Shown in pieces: positions 16,553 to 24,239 of a DNA stretch of 64,000 nucleotides; the stretch's first letter is position 1, and each line of letters opens with the position of its first letter. A model generated the notes under the pieces. It was not told the DNA's origin. It did not search any database and was given only the letters and a program-made list of their open reading frames with translations. The DNA is from Lachnospiraceae bacterium (GTDB taxonomy: Bacteria > Bacillota > Clostridia > Lachnospirales > Lachnospiraceae): the NCBI GenBank assembly GCA_902363675.1, contig CABJAV010000016.1, forward strand, positions 9,536-73,535. The letters run 5' to 3'. A program made the translations under genes and the position numbers.

Positions 16553-17752
16553 ATGAGTGAAAAAAGGAGAGATAGCAAAGGACGTATATTACACAACGGA
16601 GAGGTTCAACAGAAAGACGGAAGATATCGATTTAAATATTATGACAGCACAGGAAAAGACAGATATTTATATAGCTGGCGCTTAGACAGGAATGATAAAA
16701 CTCCGGCAGGAAAGCGTACAGGTCCATCACTAAGAGAACTGGAGAAAAAACTTCAGGCAGATATGTTTGACCACATTGTTACAAATGGCGGAAATCTGAC
16801 GGTGCTGGAACTGGTTGAGAAATATGTTGCAACACGAACCGGTGTCAGAAATTCTACGAGAGCTGGTTATAAAACTACAATCAATTTTCTCAAAAAAGAT
16901 CCTTTTGGTAGTAGAAGAATTGATACAGTCAGGATTTCAGATGCAAAGTTATGGCTGATTGGATTGCAACAGCAGCATGGAAAAAGTTATAGTGCGATTC
17001 ATTCTATAAGAGGTGTGCTTAGACCGGCATTTCGGATGGCTCTAGATGATGATTTAATCAGGCGTAATCCATTTGAGTTTGAATTGGCAACAGTGATTGT
17101 TAATGACAGTGTCACGAGAGAAGCCATTACACGGGAACAGGAACGGAAATATCTGGAATTTGTAAAGAATGATGCTCATTTTAAAAGATATTATGAAGGA
17201 ATCTTTATTCTATTCAAAACCGGACTTAGAATCTCCGAGTTTGTAGGATTAACAATTAAAAATATTGATTTTACCAATCACAAGATTATCGTGGATCATC
17301 AGCTTATTCGGACAAGCGATATGACATACATGATTGAAGCTCCTAAGACAGAGAGCGGTGTGAGAGAAATTCCAATGACACCAGATGTTGAGGATGCATT
17401 TAGAACAATCATTAAAAATCGCAAGAAACCTAAGGTTGAACCAATGGTGGATGGTTATTCGGGATTCTTATATCTGGATAAGAATGACATGCCGATGGTT
17501 GCACTTCACTGGGAAAAATATTTTCAACATATCTTGCAGAAATATAACAATATCTATAGAGTGCAAATGCCAAAGGTGACACCACATGTGTGCAGACATA
17601 CGTTCTGCTCCAATATGGCGAAAAGCGGAATGAACCCAAAGAGCCTGCAGTATATCATGGGACACTCGGATATCAGTGTTACCTTAAATACTTATACACA
17701 TGTAAAATTTGAAGATGCACAGGAAGAAATGCGAAAGATACAGGCTGTGTAA
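16553..17752 (+). CDS. int: Tn916-type tyrosine integrase
   Basis: This is a full-length 399-residue integrase: AP2-like arm-binding domain (about 1-65, RDSKGRILHNGE, DGRYRFKYYD), core-binding domain (about 75-165), and catalytic domain with Arg in TGLRISEF, a Lys-containing beta region (APKTESGVREIP), HVCRHTFCSN, GHSDISVT and the nucleophilic Tyr in NTYTHV. A good AAAGGAG ribosome site precedes the ATG. It lies 170 bp left of attR in ptp, the normal position next to the attachment site. The 3599 gene is its close paralogue, so two elements used the same target. Confidence 0.93.
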   Translation: MSEKRRDSKGRILHNGEVQQKDGRYRFKYYDSTGKDRYLYSWRLDRNDKTPAGKRTGPSLRELEKKLQADMFDHIVTNGGNLTVLELVEKYVATRTGVRNSTRAGYKTTINFLKKDPFGSRRIDTVRISDAKLWLIGLQQQHGKSYSAIHSIRGVLRPAFRMALDDDLIRRNPFEFELATVIVNDSVTREAITREQERKYLEFVKNDAHFKRYYEGIFILFKTGLRISEFVGLTIKNIDFTNHKIIVDHQLIRTSDMTYMIEAPKTESGVREIPMTPDVEDAFRTIIKNRKKPKVEPMVDGYSGFLYLDKNDMPMVALHWEKYFQHILQKYNNIYRVQMPKVTPHVCRHTFCSNMAKSGMNPKSLQYIMGHSDISVTLNTYTHVKFEDAQEEMRKIQAV

Positions 17753-17758
17753 ACGCAC

Positions 17759-17801
17759 AGGGGCAAAACAAGATTTTATACCCCTGTTTGTGCCCCTAAT
17801 A
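17759..17801 (+). repeat. inverted repeat downstream of int with end-associated repeat
   Basis: AGGGGCAAAACA (from 17759) can pair with TGTTTGTGCCCCT (to about 17796), forming a hairpin just after the integrase stop. The right half, acccctgtttgtgcccctaata, is the counterpart of 5137-5160 at the left end. Confidence 0.45.
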
Positions 17802-17911
17802 CTGACGATATTATGCCGGATTATGAGATGATATGCGATTAAATTAAAATGTAAGAAATCTGGAAAGCCAGTAAAATCAATATATACAGACTTATGCGAG
17901 GTTATACGAAG

Positions 17912-18430
17912 ATGATAAAAATATTATTTGTTTGCCACGGCAACATCTGCCGCAGCACCATGGCCGAAAGCGTCCTCACCCACCTGGCCCACCAGCTCCA
18001 CCTCGACAACCAGTTCGAGATCGATTCCGCTGCGACCAGCCGTGAGGAAATCGGTAACCCGCCGCACTACGGCACCAAAAATAAATTATACGAAGAAAAC
18101 ATTCCGCTCGTGCCGCACCGGGCGCGCCAGATGACACGCGACGATTATATTTATTATGATTATCTGATCGGCATGGACAGCGCCAACATAAGAAACATGA
18201 CAAGGATTGCAGGTGGCACGGATAGTCAGAATAAAATCTACAAGATGCTTTCGTTTGCCGATTATGAAGAGACGCAGCGATTTACCGAGGCGCGGGATGT
18301 TGCAGATCCATGGTACACCGGAAACTTTGACGAGACTTACGAAGATGTGGTTGCAGGATGCAGAGGATTCCTGTATTATTTACAACAGAAGGGGGAACTT
18401 TCAGCAGACGTTGAAATCCCGGAAAAGTAA
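17912..18430 (+). CDS. low-molecular-weight protein tyrosine phosphatase
   Basis: The 172-residue protein has the signature CHGNICRS (C-x5-R-S; Cys9, Arg15) and the catalytic Asp loop in DPWYTGNFDETYEDV near residue 130. It hydrolyses phosphotyrosine or small phosphate esters in the cytoplasm. I chose ATG 17912 (GAGGT 8 nt upstream) over 17894; family members begin M-K/I-I-L-F-V-C. The start codon and first four codons come from the mobile element, and host sequence begins after the att block, so the gene has been rebuilt rather than broken. It is the integration target. Confidence 0.9.
   Translation: MIKILFVCHGNICRSTMAESVLTHLAHQLHLDNQFEIDSAATSREEIGNPPHYGTKNKLYEENIPLVPHRARQMTRDDYIYYDYLIGMDSANIRNMTRIAGGTDSQNKIYKMLSFADYEETQRFTEARDVADPWYTGNFDETYEDVVAGCRGFLYYLQQKGELSADVEIPEK
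17924..17952 (+). other. attR candidate inside ptp
   Basis: This is the right copy of the 29-bp repeat shared with 5055-5083 (23 identical bp, then one mismatch and 5 identical bp). It covers codons 5-14 of ptp, encoding the LFVCHGNICR active-site loop. To the left the DNA is element-derived and AT-rich, to the right it is GC-richer host sequence. Confidence 0.8.
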
Positions 18431-18478
18431 GGCAAGACAGTCGTTACTTGACAAAACAGAAAGAACGAGGACAGACCA

Positions 18479-18934
18479 ATGGATTACAAATATAATGCAG
18501 TGAATGAGTTGAATCATTTTGATTTTGCAGAGGCAGTTGTCGGTGATATTCAGCTGCTCGGAAAAATGTTTCATATCGTGATTGACAATGTCAAAATTCT
18601 GCCGGAGAATTCCTTCAATCGGGATATCCGTACAATGCGCACGAATGGAATGCTGTTCAAGATTGAGGGTGCAGAAATTATTTCCGTTGTGGAAGAAGGT
18701 TTTAATACTTATGATGCAGACGGCAATCTGCAGAAGACGGTGGAGGACCGCGAGGTAGAGAAGGAAGAATATGATAAGATTTCAGATACACTGGTGGACG
18801 GAACCATTTTTGAGGTGAAACTGGAGAATGGCGTATATGCATTCGTTATCGATGGAAACAATGAGAGAACGTACGAACTCAAGGTTGCAGGAAGCGGGGA
18901 TTACGAATCCTGGAATCTGTTTATAAATCTGTAA
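18479..18934 (+). CDS. conserved-looking protein of unknown function
   Basis: The 151-residue acidic protein has no signal peptide or membrane segment. GAGG lies 8 nt before the ATG. Alternating hydrophobic and charged residues (FHIVIDNVKILPEN, GTIFEVKLENGVYAFVID) suggest a beta-rich fold. It lies between ptp and dinB, with 1 nt before the dinB start, so it is probably co-transcribed with dinB. I recognise no family. Confidence 0.65.
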   Translation: MDYKYNAVNELNHFDFAEAVVGDIQLLGKMFHIVIDNVKILPENSFNRDIRTMRTNGMLFKIEGAEIISVVEEGFNTYDADGNLQKTVEDREVEKEEYDKISDTLVDGTIFEVKLENGVYAFVIDGNNERTYELKVAGSGDYESWNLFINL

Positions 18935-18935
18935 T

Positions 18936-20156
18936 ATGGACCGCATTGTTTTTCATATTGATGTAAACAGCGCATATTTATCATGGGAAGCAGTTGCGCG
19001 GTTAAAAGCGGGAGAAACGGTTGACTTGCGGGAGATTCCGGCGGCGGTGGGCGGTGATATTGAAACCCGCCACGGTGTGATCCTTGCGAAGTCTATCCCG
19101 GCAAAAAAGTACGGTGTGACGACGGGAGAGCCGGTCGTGGATGCTTTACGCAAATGCCCGGATCTGACGCTGGTCAAGCCGCATCATCAGATGTACCGGG
19201 AGCAGTCACGCGCATTTATTGCCATTCTGCAGCAGTATTCGGATGTGATTGAGCAGTTTAGTGTGGATGAGGCATTTGTGGATATGACAGGCAGTGGCAG
19301 GCTGTTTGGAACGCCGGTGGAGGCAGCGCATCGCATACGAAAACAGATTTATGAGGAACTTGGCTTTACCGTAAATATCGGCGTGTCATCCAACAAGCTT
19401 CTGGCAAAAATGGCCAGCGATTTTCAAAAACCCGACCGGGTACATACGCTTTTTCCGGAAGAAATCGAGCAGAAAATGTGGATACTTCCGGTGAGGGATT
19501 TATTTTTTGTGGGAAAAGCAGCGGAGCGCAGGCTCCGGTCATTAGGCATCCGCACGATTGGGGATCTGGCACACACGGATCCGCAGGTCCTTTCGCGTGT
19601 GTTAAAAAAGCACGGGGAAGTTCTGTGGCGTTATGCAAATGGCATCGATGATTCGCCGGTAGAAATCGAGCCTGCGGACGCAAAGGGATACAGCAATTCT
19701 ACGACCTTATCGTTTGATGTCACGAGCGGGGCGGAAGCCAAAAGTGTGTTGCGCCGGCTGACGGATCAGGTTTGTCAGCGGATACGTCAGGACGATGTGC
19801 GCGTGGAGACCGTGACCGTACAGATTCGTTTCAATGATCTTACCCGTGCATCGCATCAGTGTGCACTTCCGGCAGCAACCAATATTACGAAAGAAATTTT
19901 TGATACCGTGTGCCAGCTGTTTGATGAAATGTGGGATGGCACACCCATTCGCCTGCTGGGCGTTTCAACCACAAAAGTATCCAGAGAAGATATGGGACGG
20001 CAGATGTCGTTGTTTGATGATACGGATTATGCCAAGCTGGAGAAACTGGACAAAGCGATGGATTCAATCAGGATGCGTTTCGGTTCCGGAGCAGTGCAGC
20101 GGGCGTCGGATTTAACAAAGCAGGAAAAGACAGATACTGGTGTAAAGGAAGTATAA
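18936..20156 (+). CDS. dinB: DNA polymerase IV (Y-family translesion polymerase)
   Basis: The 406-residue protein has the Y-family motifs: FHIDVNSAYLSWE (residues 4-16, first metal-binding Asp), SVDEAFVDMT (about 107-116, catalytic Asp-Glu), a helix-hairpin-helix thumb (IRTIGDLAHTD) and a little-finger domain. A QMSLF pentapeptide near residue 355 fits a sliding-clamp binding motif. It copies past damaged template bases with low fidelity. It begins 1 nt after the preceding gene with only a weak ribosome site, suggesting coupled translation. Confidence 0.95.
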   Translation: MDRIVFHIDVNSAYLSWEAVARLKAGETVDLREIPAAVGGDIETRHGVILAKSIPAKKYGVTTGEPVVDALRKCPDLTLVKPHHQMYREQSRAFIAILQQYSDVIEQFSVDEAFVDMTGSGRLFGTPVEAAHRIRKQIYEELGFTVNIGVSSNKLLAKMASDFQKPDRVHTLFPEEIEQKMWILPVRDLFFVGKAAERRLRSLGIRTIGDLAHTDPQVLSRVLKKHGEVLWRYANGIDDSPVEIEPADAKGYSNSTTLSFDVTSGAEAKSVLRRLTDQVCQRIRQDDVRVETVTVQIRFNDLTRASHQCALPAATNITKEIFDTVCQLFDEMWDGTPIRLLGVSTTKVSREDMGRQMSLFDDTDYAKLEKLDKAMDSIRMRFGSGAVQRASDLTKQEKTDTGVKEV

Positions 20157-20191
20157 AAAATTACCCTTAAGTAGTATTTTTGATTTTTTTC

Positions 20192-20527
20192 TTGCAATCG
20201 AATACATTGTGTGATAAAACAAATTACAAGAGAAACACATAAATGCGTGGATGGAGACTCTTCTTATCAGACGTCGACAGGAATACAGCGTCACCGACTG
20301 AGAGCGCTGTTTGAAAGAGATAAGAACGGGAACACTGCCGGAGCAGACGAATTGAACATGGACAGGACGTTTTTGAAAACGGAATGCAGAAGTAGGTTCG
20401 TACGTGAGCGCACGTTACGCGTAAGAGAGGGAAGATGAGTTTTCTCATTTTTCAATGCGGGTGGTACCGCGGATAATCTGAATTATTCGCCCCGGAATAC
20501 AAATCAAGTATTCCGGGGCTTCTTTTT
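20192..20527 (+). promoter_or_regulatory. T-box riboswitch controlling aspS-gatCAB
   Basis: A weak promoter (TTGCAA at 20192, TAAAAC at 20215, 17-bp spacer) precedes a leader of about 300 nt. The T-box bulge TGGTACCGCG is at 20462-20471. It is followed by a terminator CCCCGGAATAC (20490-20500) / GTATTCCGGGG (20508-20518) with a T run. Uncharged tRNA pairing at the specifier and T-box should favour the antiterminator and turn on the operon. An apical stem ACAGCG/CGCTGT marks stem I. Both AAC (Asn) and GAC (Asp) triplets occur where the specifier could lie, so the sensed tRNA is not settled by eye. Confidence 0.88.
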
Positions 20528-20590
20528 TGTTTCAGGAGAAATCCCGATGTCGCAGAAGAGAAGCCTCGGAGAAGAAAAGGAGTAGACGAT

Positions 20591-22336
20591 ATGAGCAACA
20601 TTTACAGAGACGTAACACTGAATCAGGTAAGCGAACAGGACATTGGAAAGACAATCCGTGTGGCAGGCTGGGTAGAAAATATCCGTGACCACGGTGGCGT
20701 ATCTTTTATCGATCTTCGCGATATGTATGCAGTGATGCAGATCGTTATCCGCGATGGAAAATTACTCGAAGGCATCCGCAAGGAGCAGGCGATCACCGTG
20801 GAAGGTCTGATTGAAAAAAGAGACGAGGAAACTTACAACCCGAAGATTCCGACCGGAACCATCGAGCTGGATGCAAAGGAAGTAACCGTTCTCGGTGAGG
20901 TATATTCCCAGCTTCCGTTTGAAGTCATGACAAGCAAGAGCGTACATGAGGATGTACGTCTGAAATACCGATATCTGGATTTGAGAAACCAGAAAGTAAA
21001 AGATAACATTATTTTCCGTTCTAAGGTAATTGCTTACCTTCGCGAGAAGATGACAGAGATGGGATTTTTGGAGTTACAGACTCCAATCCTTTGTGCATCC
21101 TCTCCGGAAGGTGCAAGAGATTACATTGTTCCTTCCAGAAAATACAAAGGAAAATTTTATGCACTGCCACAGGCTCCGCAGCAGTACAAACAGCTTCTGA
21201 TGGTATCCGGATTTGATAAATATTTCCAGATTGCTCCATGTTTCCGTGATGAGGATGCCAGAGCAGACCGTTCACCGGGAGAGTTTTACCAGCTCGATTT
21301 CGAGATGAGTTTTGCAACGCAGGAAGATGTGTTTGCTGTCGGAGAGGAAGTGCTTTCCGCAGTATTTGAAAAATTCGCACCGGAAGGAAGTGTTGTTACA
21401 AAAGCGCCGTATCCGATCATCAGCTACAAGCAGGCAATGCTGGAGTTTGGTTCCGATAAGCCGGATCTGCGCAACCCGCTTCGTATTATCGATGTGACCG
21501 ACTTTTTCCAGAAATGTACGTTCAAGCCATTCATCGGAAAAACTGTTCGTGCAATCCGTGTTCATGCGGATATGTCCAAAGGTTTCCATGAGAAACTTTT
21601 GAAATTTGCGACCGGACTTGGCATGGGTGGTTTAGGATATCTGGAAGTATTGGAAGACGGCTCTTACAAGGGACCGATCGACAAGTTTATTCCGGAGGAC
21701 TGCAAGGAAGAATTCCGCACACTGGCAGGACTTGAAATCGGCGATACGATTTTCTTTATGGCAGACAAAGAGGAGCGCGCGGCATACTATGCCGGAATGA
21801 TCCGAAACGAACTCGGCGAGAAACTGGATCTGATTGAGAAAAACGCATACCGTTTCTGCTATGTTAACGATTTCCCAATGTTTGAGAGAGATCCGGAGAC
21901 GAAGAAGATCGGATTTACCCACAACCCGTTCTCCATGCCACAGGGCGGTCTGGAAGCACTCAATACCATGGACCCGCTTGACATCCTGGCATACCAATAC
22001 GACATTGTCTGCAACGGTGTAGAGTTATCGTCCGGTGCTGTCCGCAACCATGACATGCAGATCATGGAAAAAGCATTCGAGATCGCAGGCTATGACAAAG
22101 AAGTGTTAAAGAACAAGTTCGGCGCATTATACACCGCATTCCAGTACGGAGCACCGCCACACGCAGGTATGGCTCCGGGAGTGGACCGTATGATCATGCT
22201 TTTACGCAACGAAGAAAACATCCGCGAGGTCATCGCATTCCCGATGAACGGAAACGCGCAGGATCTGATGTGCGGCGCACCAAACGAAGTCACCGAGCAG
22301 CAGCTTCGTGAAGTTCATATAAAGATTAGACAATAG
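20591..22336 (+). CDS. aspS: aspartyl-tRNA synthetase (bacterial type)
   Basis: The 581-residue class II synthetase has an N-terminal OB anticodon-binding domain (GWVENIRDHGGVSFIDLRD), motif 2 around FRDEDARADRSPGEFYQLD, an inserted GAD domain typical of bacterial AspRS, and motif 3 (GAPPHAGMAPGVDRMIML). It charges tRNA-Asp. Its co-transcription with gatCAB suggests a non-discriminating enzyme that also makes Asp-tRNA-Asn for conversion to Asn-tRNA-Asn. The start is preceded by AAAAGGAG. It is controlled by the T-box just upstream. Confidence 0.96.
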   Translation: MSNIYRDVTLNQVSEQDIGKTIRVAGWVENIRDHGGVSFIDLRDMYAVMQIVIRDGKLLEGIRKEQAITVEGLIEKRDEETYNPKIPTGTIELDAKEVTVLGEVYSQLPFEVMTSKSVHEDVRLKYRYLDLRNQKVKDNIIFRSKVIAYLREKMTEMGFLELQTPILCASSPEGARDYIVPSRKYKGKFYALPQAPQQYKQLLMVSGFDKYFQIAPCFRDEDARADRSPGEFYQLDFEMSFATQEDVFAVGEEVLSAVFEKFAPEGSVVTKAPYPIISYKQAMLEFGSDKPDLRNPLRIIDVTDFFQKCTFKPFIGKTVRAIRVHADMSKGFHEKLLKFATGLGMGGLGYLEVLEDGSYKGPIDKFIPEDCKEEFRTLAGLEIGDTIFFMADKEERAAYYAGMIRNELGEKLDLIEKNAYRFCYVNDFPMFERDPETKKIGFTHNPFSMPQGGLEALNTMDPLDILAYQYDIVCNGVELSSGAVRNHDMQIMEKAFEIAGYDKEVLKNKFGALYTAFQYGAPPHAGMAPGVDRMIMLLRNEENIREVIAFPMNGNAQDLMCGAPNEVTEQQLREVHIKIRQ

Positions 22337-22410
22337 TAATTGTTTTCTATGAAAACAATTATGTAGCGTCGGCCCATTTGCCGGAGGCAAATTTTTCATG
22401 GGCCGATGTT
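22337..22410 (+). repeat. two-hairpin intergenic repeat, copy 1
   Basis: Hairpin A is TAATTGTTTTC-tat-GAAAACAATTA (22337-22361). After tgtagcgt, hairpin B has outer arms CGGCCCA (22370-22376) and TGGGCCG (22399-22405) and inner arms TTTGCC/GGCAAA, then atgttc. It begins right at the aspS stop and ends 32 nt before gatC. Copy 2 at 30920 keeps the structure with compensating changes. Confidence 0.75.
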
Positions 22411-22441
22411 CCCGAATGTAATTGTTGTGGAGGAAAAATAT

Positions 22442-22738
22442 ATGGCAAACGTGATCTCAGATGAGACAATGGAATATGTAGGAATCCTTGCCAAACTCGA
22501 ACTGTCCGATGCAGAAAAAGAAGCTGCAAAAAAAGACATGGAAAGTATGCTGGATTATATTGATAAATTAAACGAACTCGATACCTCTGAGGTAGAGCCG
22601 ATGTCCCACGTTTTCCCGGTACAGAATGTATTCCGGGAGGATGTCGTGGAAAACGGTGACGGCGGAGAGGATACACTTGCCAACGCGCCGGAGCGGCGTG
22701 ATCGCGCATTTGTAGTCCCGATGACGGTTAATAACTAG
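22442..22738 (+). CDS. gatC: Asp/Glu-tRNA amidotransferase subunit C
   Basis: The start is ATG 22442, 8 nt after GGAGG. The 98-residue protein has the GatC pattern (YVGILAKLELSDAEKE, MLDYIDKLNELDTSEVEPM, then NVFREDVVE and an R-D containing C-terminus). It holds GatA and GatB together in the complex that amidates Asp-tRNA-Asn and/or Glu-tRNA-Gln. It is the first of three consecutive gat genes after aspS. Confidence 0.93.
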   Translation: MANVISDETMEYVGILAKLELSDAEKEAAKKDMESMLDYIDKLNELDTSEVEPMSHVFPVQNVFREDVVENGDGGEDTLANAPERRDRAFVVPMTVNN

Positions 22739-22761
22739 CGACTGCAGACAGGAGGTTATCT

Positions 22762-24225
22762 ATGAATTTACTATCACTCACAGCCGTCGAGCTGGGGAAG
22801 AAAATAAAAGCGCATGAAGTGACCGTGGAGGAAGCAACCAAAGCTGCACTCGATGCCATCCGCGCAAAAGAGCCGCAGGTCAACAGCTTTGTCACCGTGG
22901 ACGAGGAAGCTGCCATGGCACGCACAAAAGAAGTACAGAAATTAATCGATGACGGAACGCTGACAGGACCGCTTGCGGGTGTACCGGTTGCTATCAAGGA
23001 CAACATGTGCACCAAGGGAATGCTGACTACCTGCAGTTCCAAAATTTTATACAATTTTATTCCGACTTACACGGCAGAGGCTGTTTTAAATCTCGAAAAA
23101 GCCGGAGCTGTGATCCTTGGAAAGACAAACATGGATGAATTTGCCATGGGAAGTACAACCGAGACTTCCGCATACGGAGAGACAAAAAATCCATGGAATA
23201 CCGGACATGTTCCGGGTGGCTCTTCCGGCGGAAGCTGTGCAGCAGTGGCAGCGGAAGAATGCTATTATGCACTCGGTTCCGATACCGGCGGATCGATCCG
23301 CCAGCCGAGTTCTTTCTGCGGTGTGACCGGAATCAAGCCAACCTACGGAACGGTTTCCCGTTACGGACTGATCGCCTATGGTTCTTCCCTGGATCAGATC
23401 GGACCGGTGGCAAAGGATGTGACCGACTGTGCAACGATTCTCGAAGCAATTACTTCTTATGATAAAAAGGATTCCACTTCTGTAAAGAGAGAGGACACCG
23501 ATTTTACTTCTGCGCTGGTGGATGATGTCAAAGGCATGAAAATCGGTATTCCGAGAGATTATCTCGGCGAAGGTCTCGATGCGGAAGTAAAGGATGCCAT
23601 TCTTGCAGCGGCAAAGAAGTTGGAGGAAAAAGGCGCAATCGTCGAAGAGTTCGATTTAAGCCTTGTTGAGTACGCAATCCCTGCCTACTATGTCATTGCA
23701 GCGGCAGAGGCAAGCTCAAACCTTGCGCGCTTTGACGGTGTAAAATACGGCTATCGCACAAAAGAATACGATGGTCTTCACAATATGTACAAAAAATCCC
23801 GTTCGGAAGGGTTCGGGGCAGAGGTAAAACGTCGTATCATGCTCGGATCGTTCGTATTAAGTTCCGGCTATTACGATGCGTATTATCTGAAAGCACTGCG
23901 TACCAAGGCACTCATCAAGCAGGCGTTTGACAAGGCGTTTGCAAAATATGATGTGATATTAGGACCGGCAGCACCGACAACGGCACCAAAACTTGGCGAA
24001 TCGTTGAGTGATCCGCTTAAGATGTATCTGGGCGATGTCTACACCGTATCGGTCAATCTGGCAGGTCTTCCGGGCATCAGCGTGCCTTGCGGACTGGACA
24101 AAAACGGACTTCCGATCGGCTTGCAGCTCATCGGAGACTGCTTTAAAGAAAAGAACATCATCCGTGCGGCATACAGTTTTGAACAGACAAGAACTTATCA
24201 GCACAGCCCGTTGGCAGAAGCGTAG
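22762..24225 (+). CDS. gatA: Asp/Glu-tRNA amidotransferase subunit A
   Basis: The 487-residue amidase-signature protein has the Ser-cisSer-Lys triad region: AIKDNMC (Lys near 79), the Gly/Ser-rich GGSSGGSCAAVAAEE and SDTGGSIRQPSSF (nucleophilic Ser near 178). It releases ammonia from glutamine for transfer to the aminoacyl-tRNA by GatB. AGGAGG precedes the ATG by a few bases and the gap to gatC is 23 nt. Confidence 0.96.
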   Translation: MNLLSLTAVELGKKIKAHEVTVEEATKAALDAIRAKEPQVNSFVTVDEEAAMARTKEVQKLIDDGTLTGPLAGVPVAIKDNMCTKGMLTTCSSKILYNFIPTYTAEAVLNLEKAGAVILGKTNMDEFAMGSTTETSAYGETKNPWNTGHVPGGSSGGSCAAVAAEECYYALGSDTGGSIRQPSSFCGVTGIKPTYGTVSRYGLIAYGSSLDQIGPVAKDVTDCATILEAITSYDKKDSTSVKREDTDFTSALVDDVKGMKIGIPRDYLGEGLDAEVKDAILAAAKKLEEKGAIVEEFDLSLVEYAIPAYYVIAAAEASSNLARFDGVKYGYRTKEYDGLHNMYKKSRSEGFGAEVKRRIMLGSFVLSSGYYDAYYLKALRTKALIKQAFDKAFAKYDVILGPAAPTTAPKLGESLSDPLKMYLGDVYTVSVNLAGLPGISVPCGLDKNGLPIGLQLIGDCFKEKNIIRAAYSFEQTRTYQHSPLAEA

Positions 24226-24239
24226 AAAGGAGAGAAGAG

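Larger units (their letters stand above)
5055..17952 (+). mobile_element. integrative mobilizable element in ptp with R-M and Hachiman cargo
   Basis: Two 29-bp direct repeats of ptp coding sequence bound a 12.9-kb AT-rich segment. Its right end has excisionase and integrase facing the attachment site, and its centre has a MobQ relaxase, a CHC2 protein and a VirE-like ATPase. Its left half carries a type II restriction-modification set and a HamA/HamB pair. No type IV secretion, coupling or conjugation gene is present, so transfer would need a helper. Base composition rises sharply right of 17950, where host ptp sequence begins. The DNA left of 5055 ends in a related integrase, indicating a second element or remnant inserted at the same site. 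Confidence 0.8.

Noticed and set aside
20211..20438. 75-codon frame in the aspS leader
   Set aside because: The region is the T-box RNA; the frame has no ribosome site and is rich in Arg/Thr as expected by chance.
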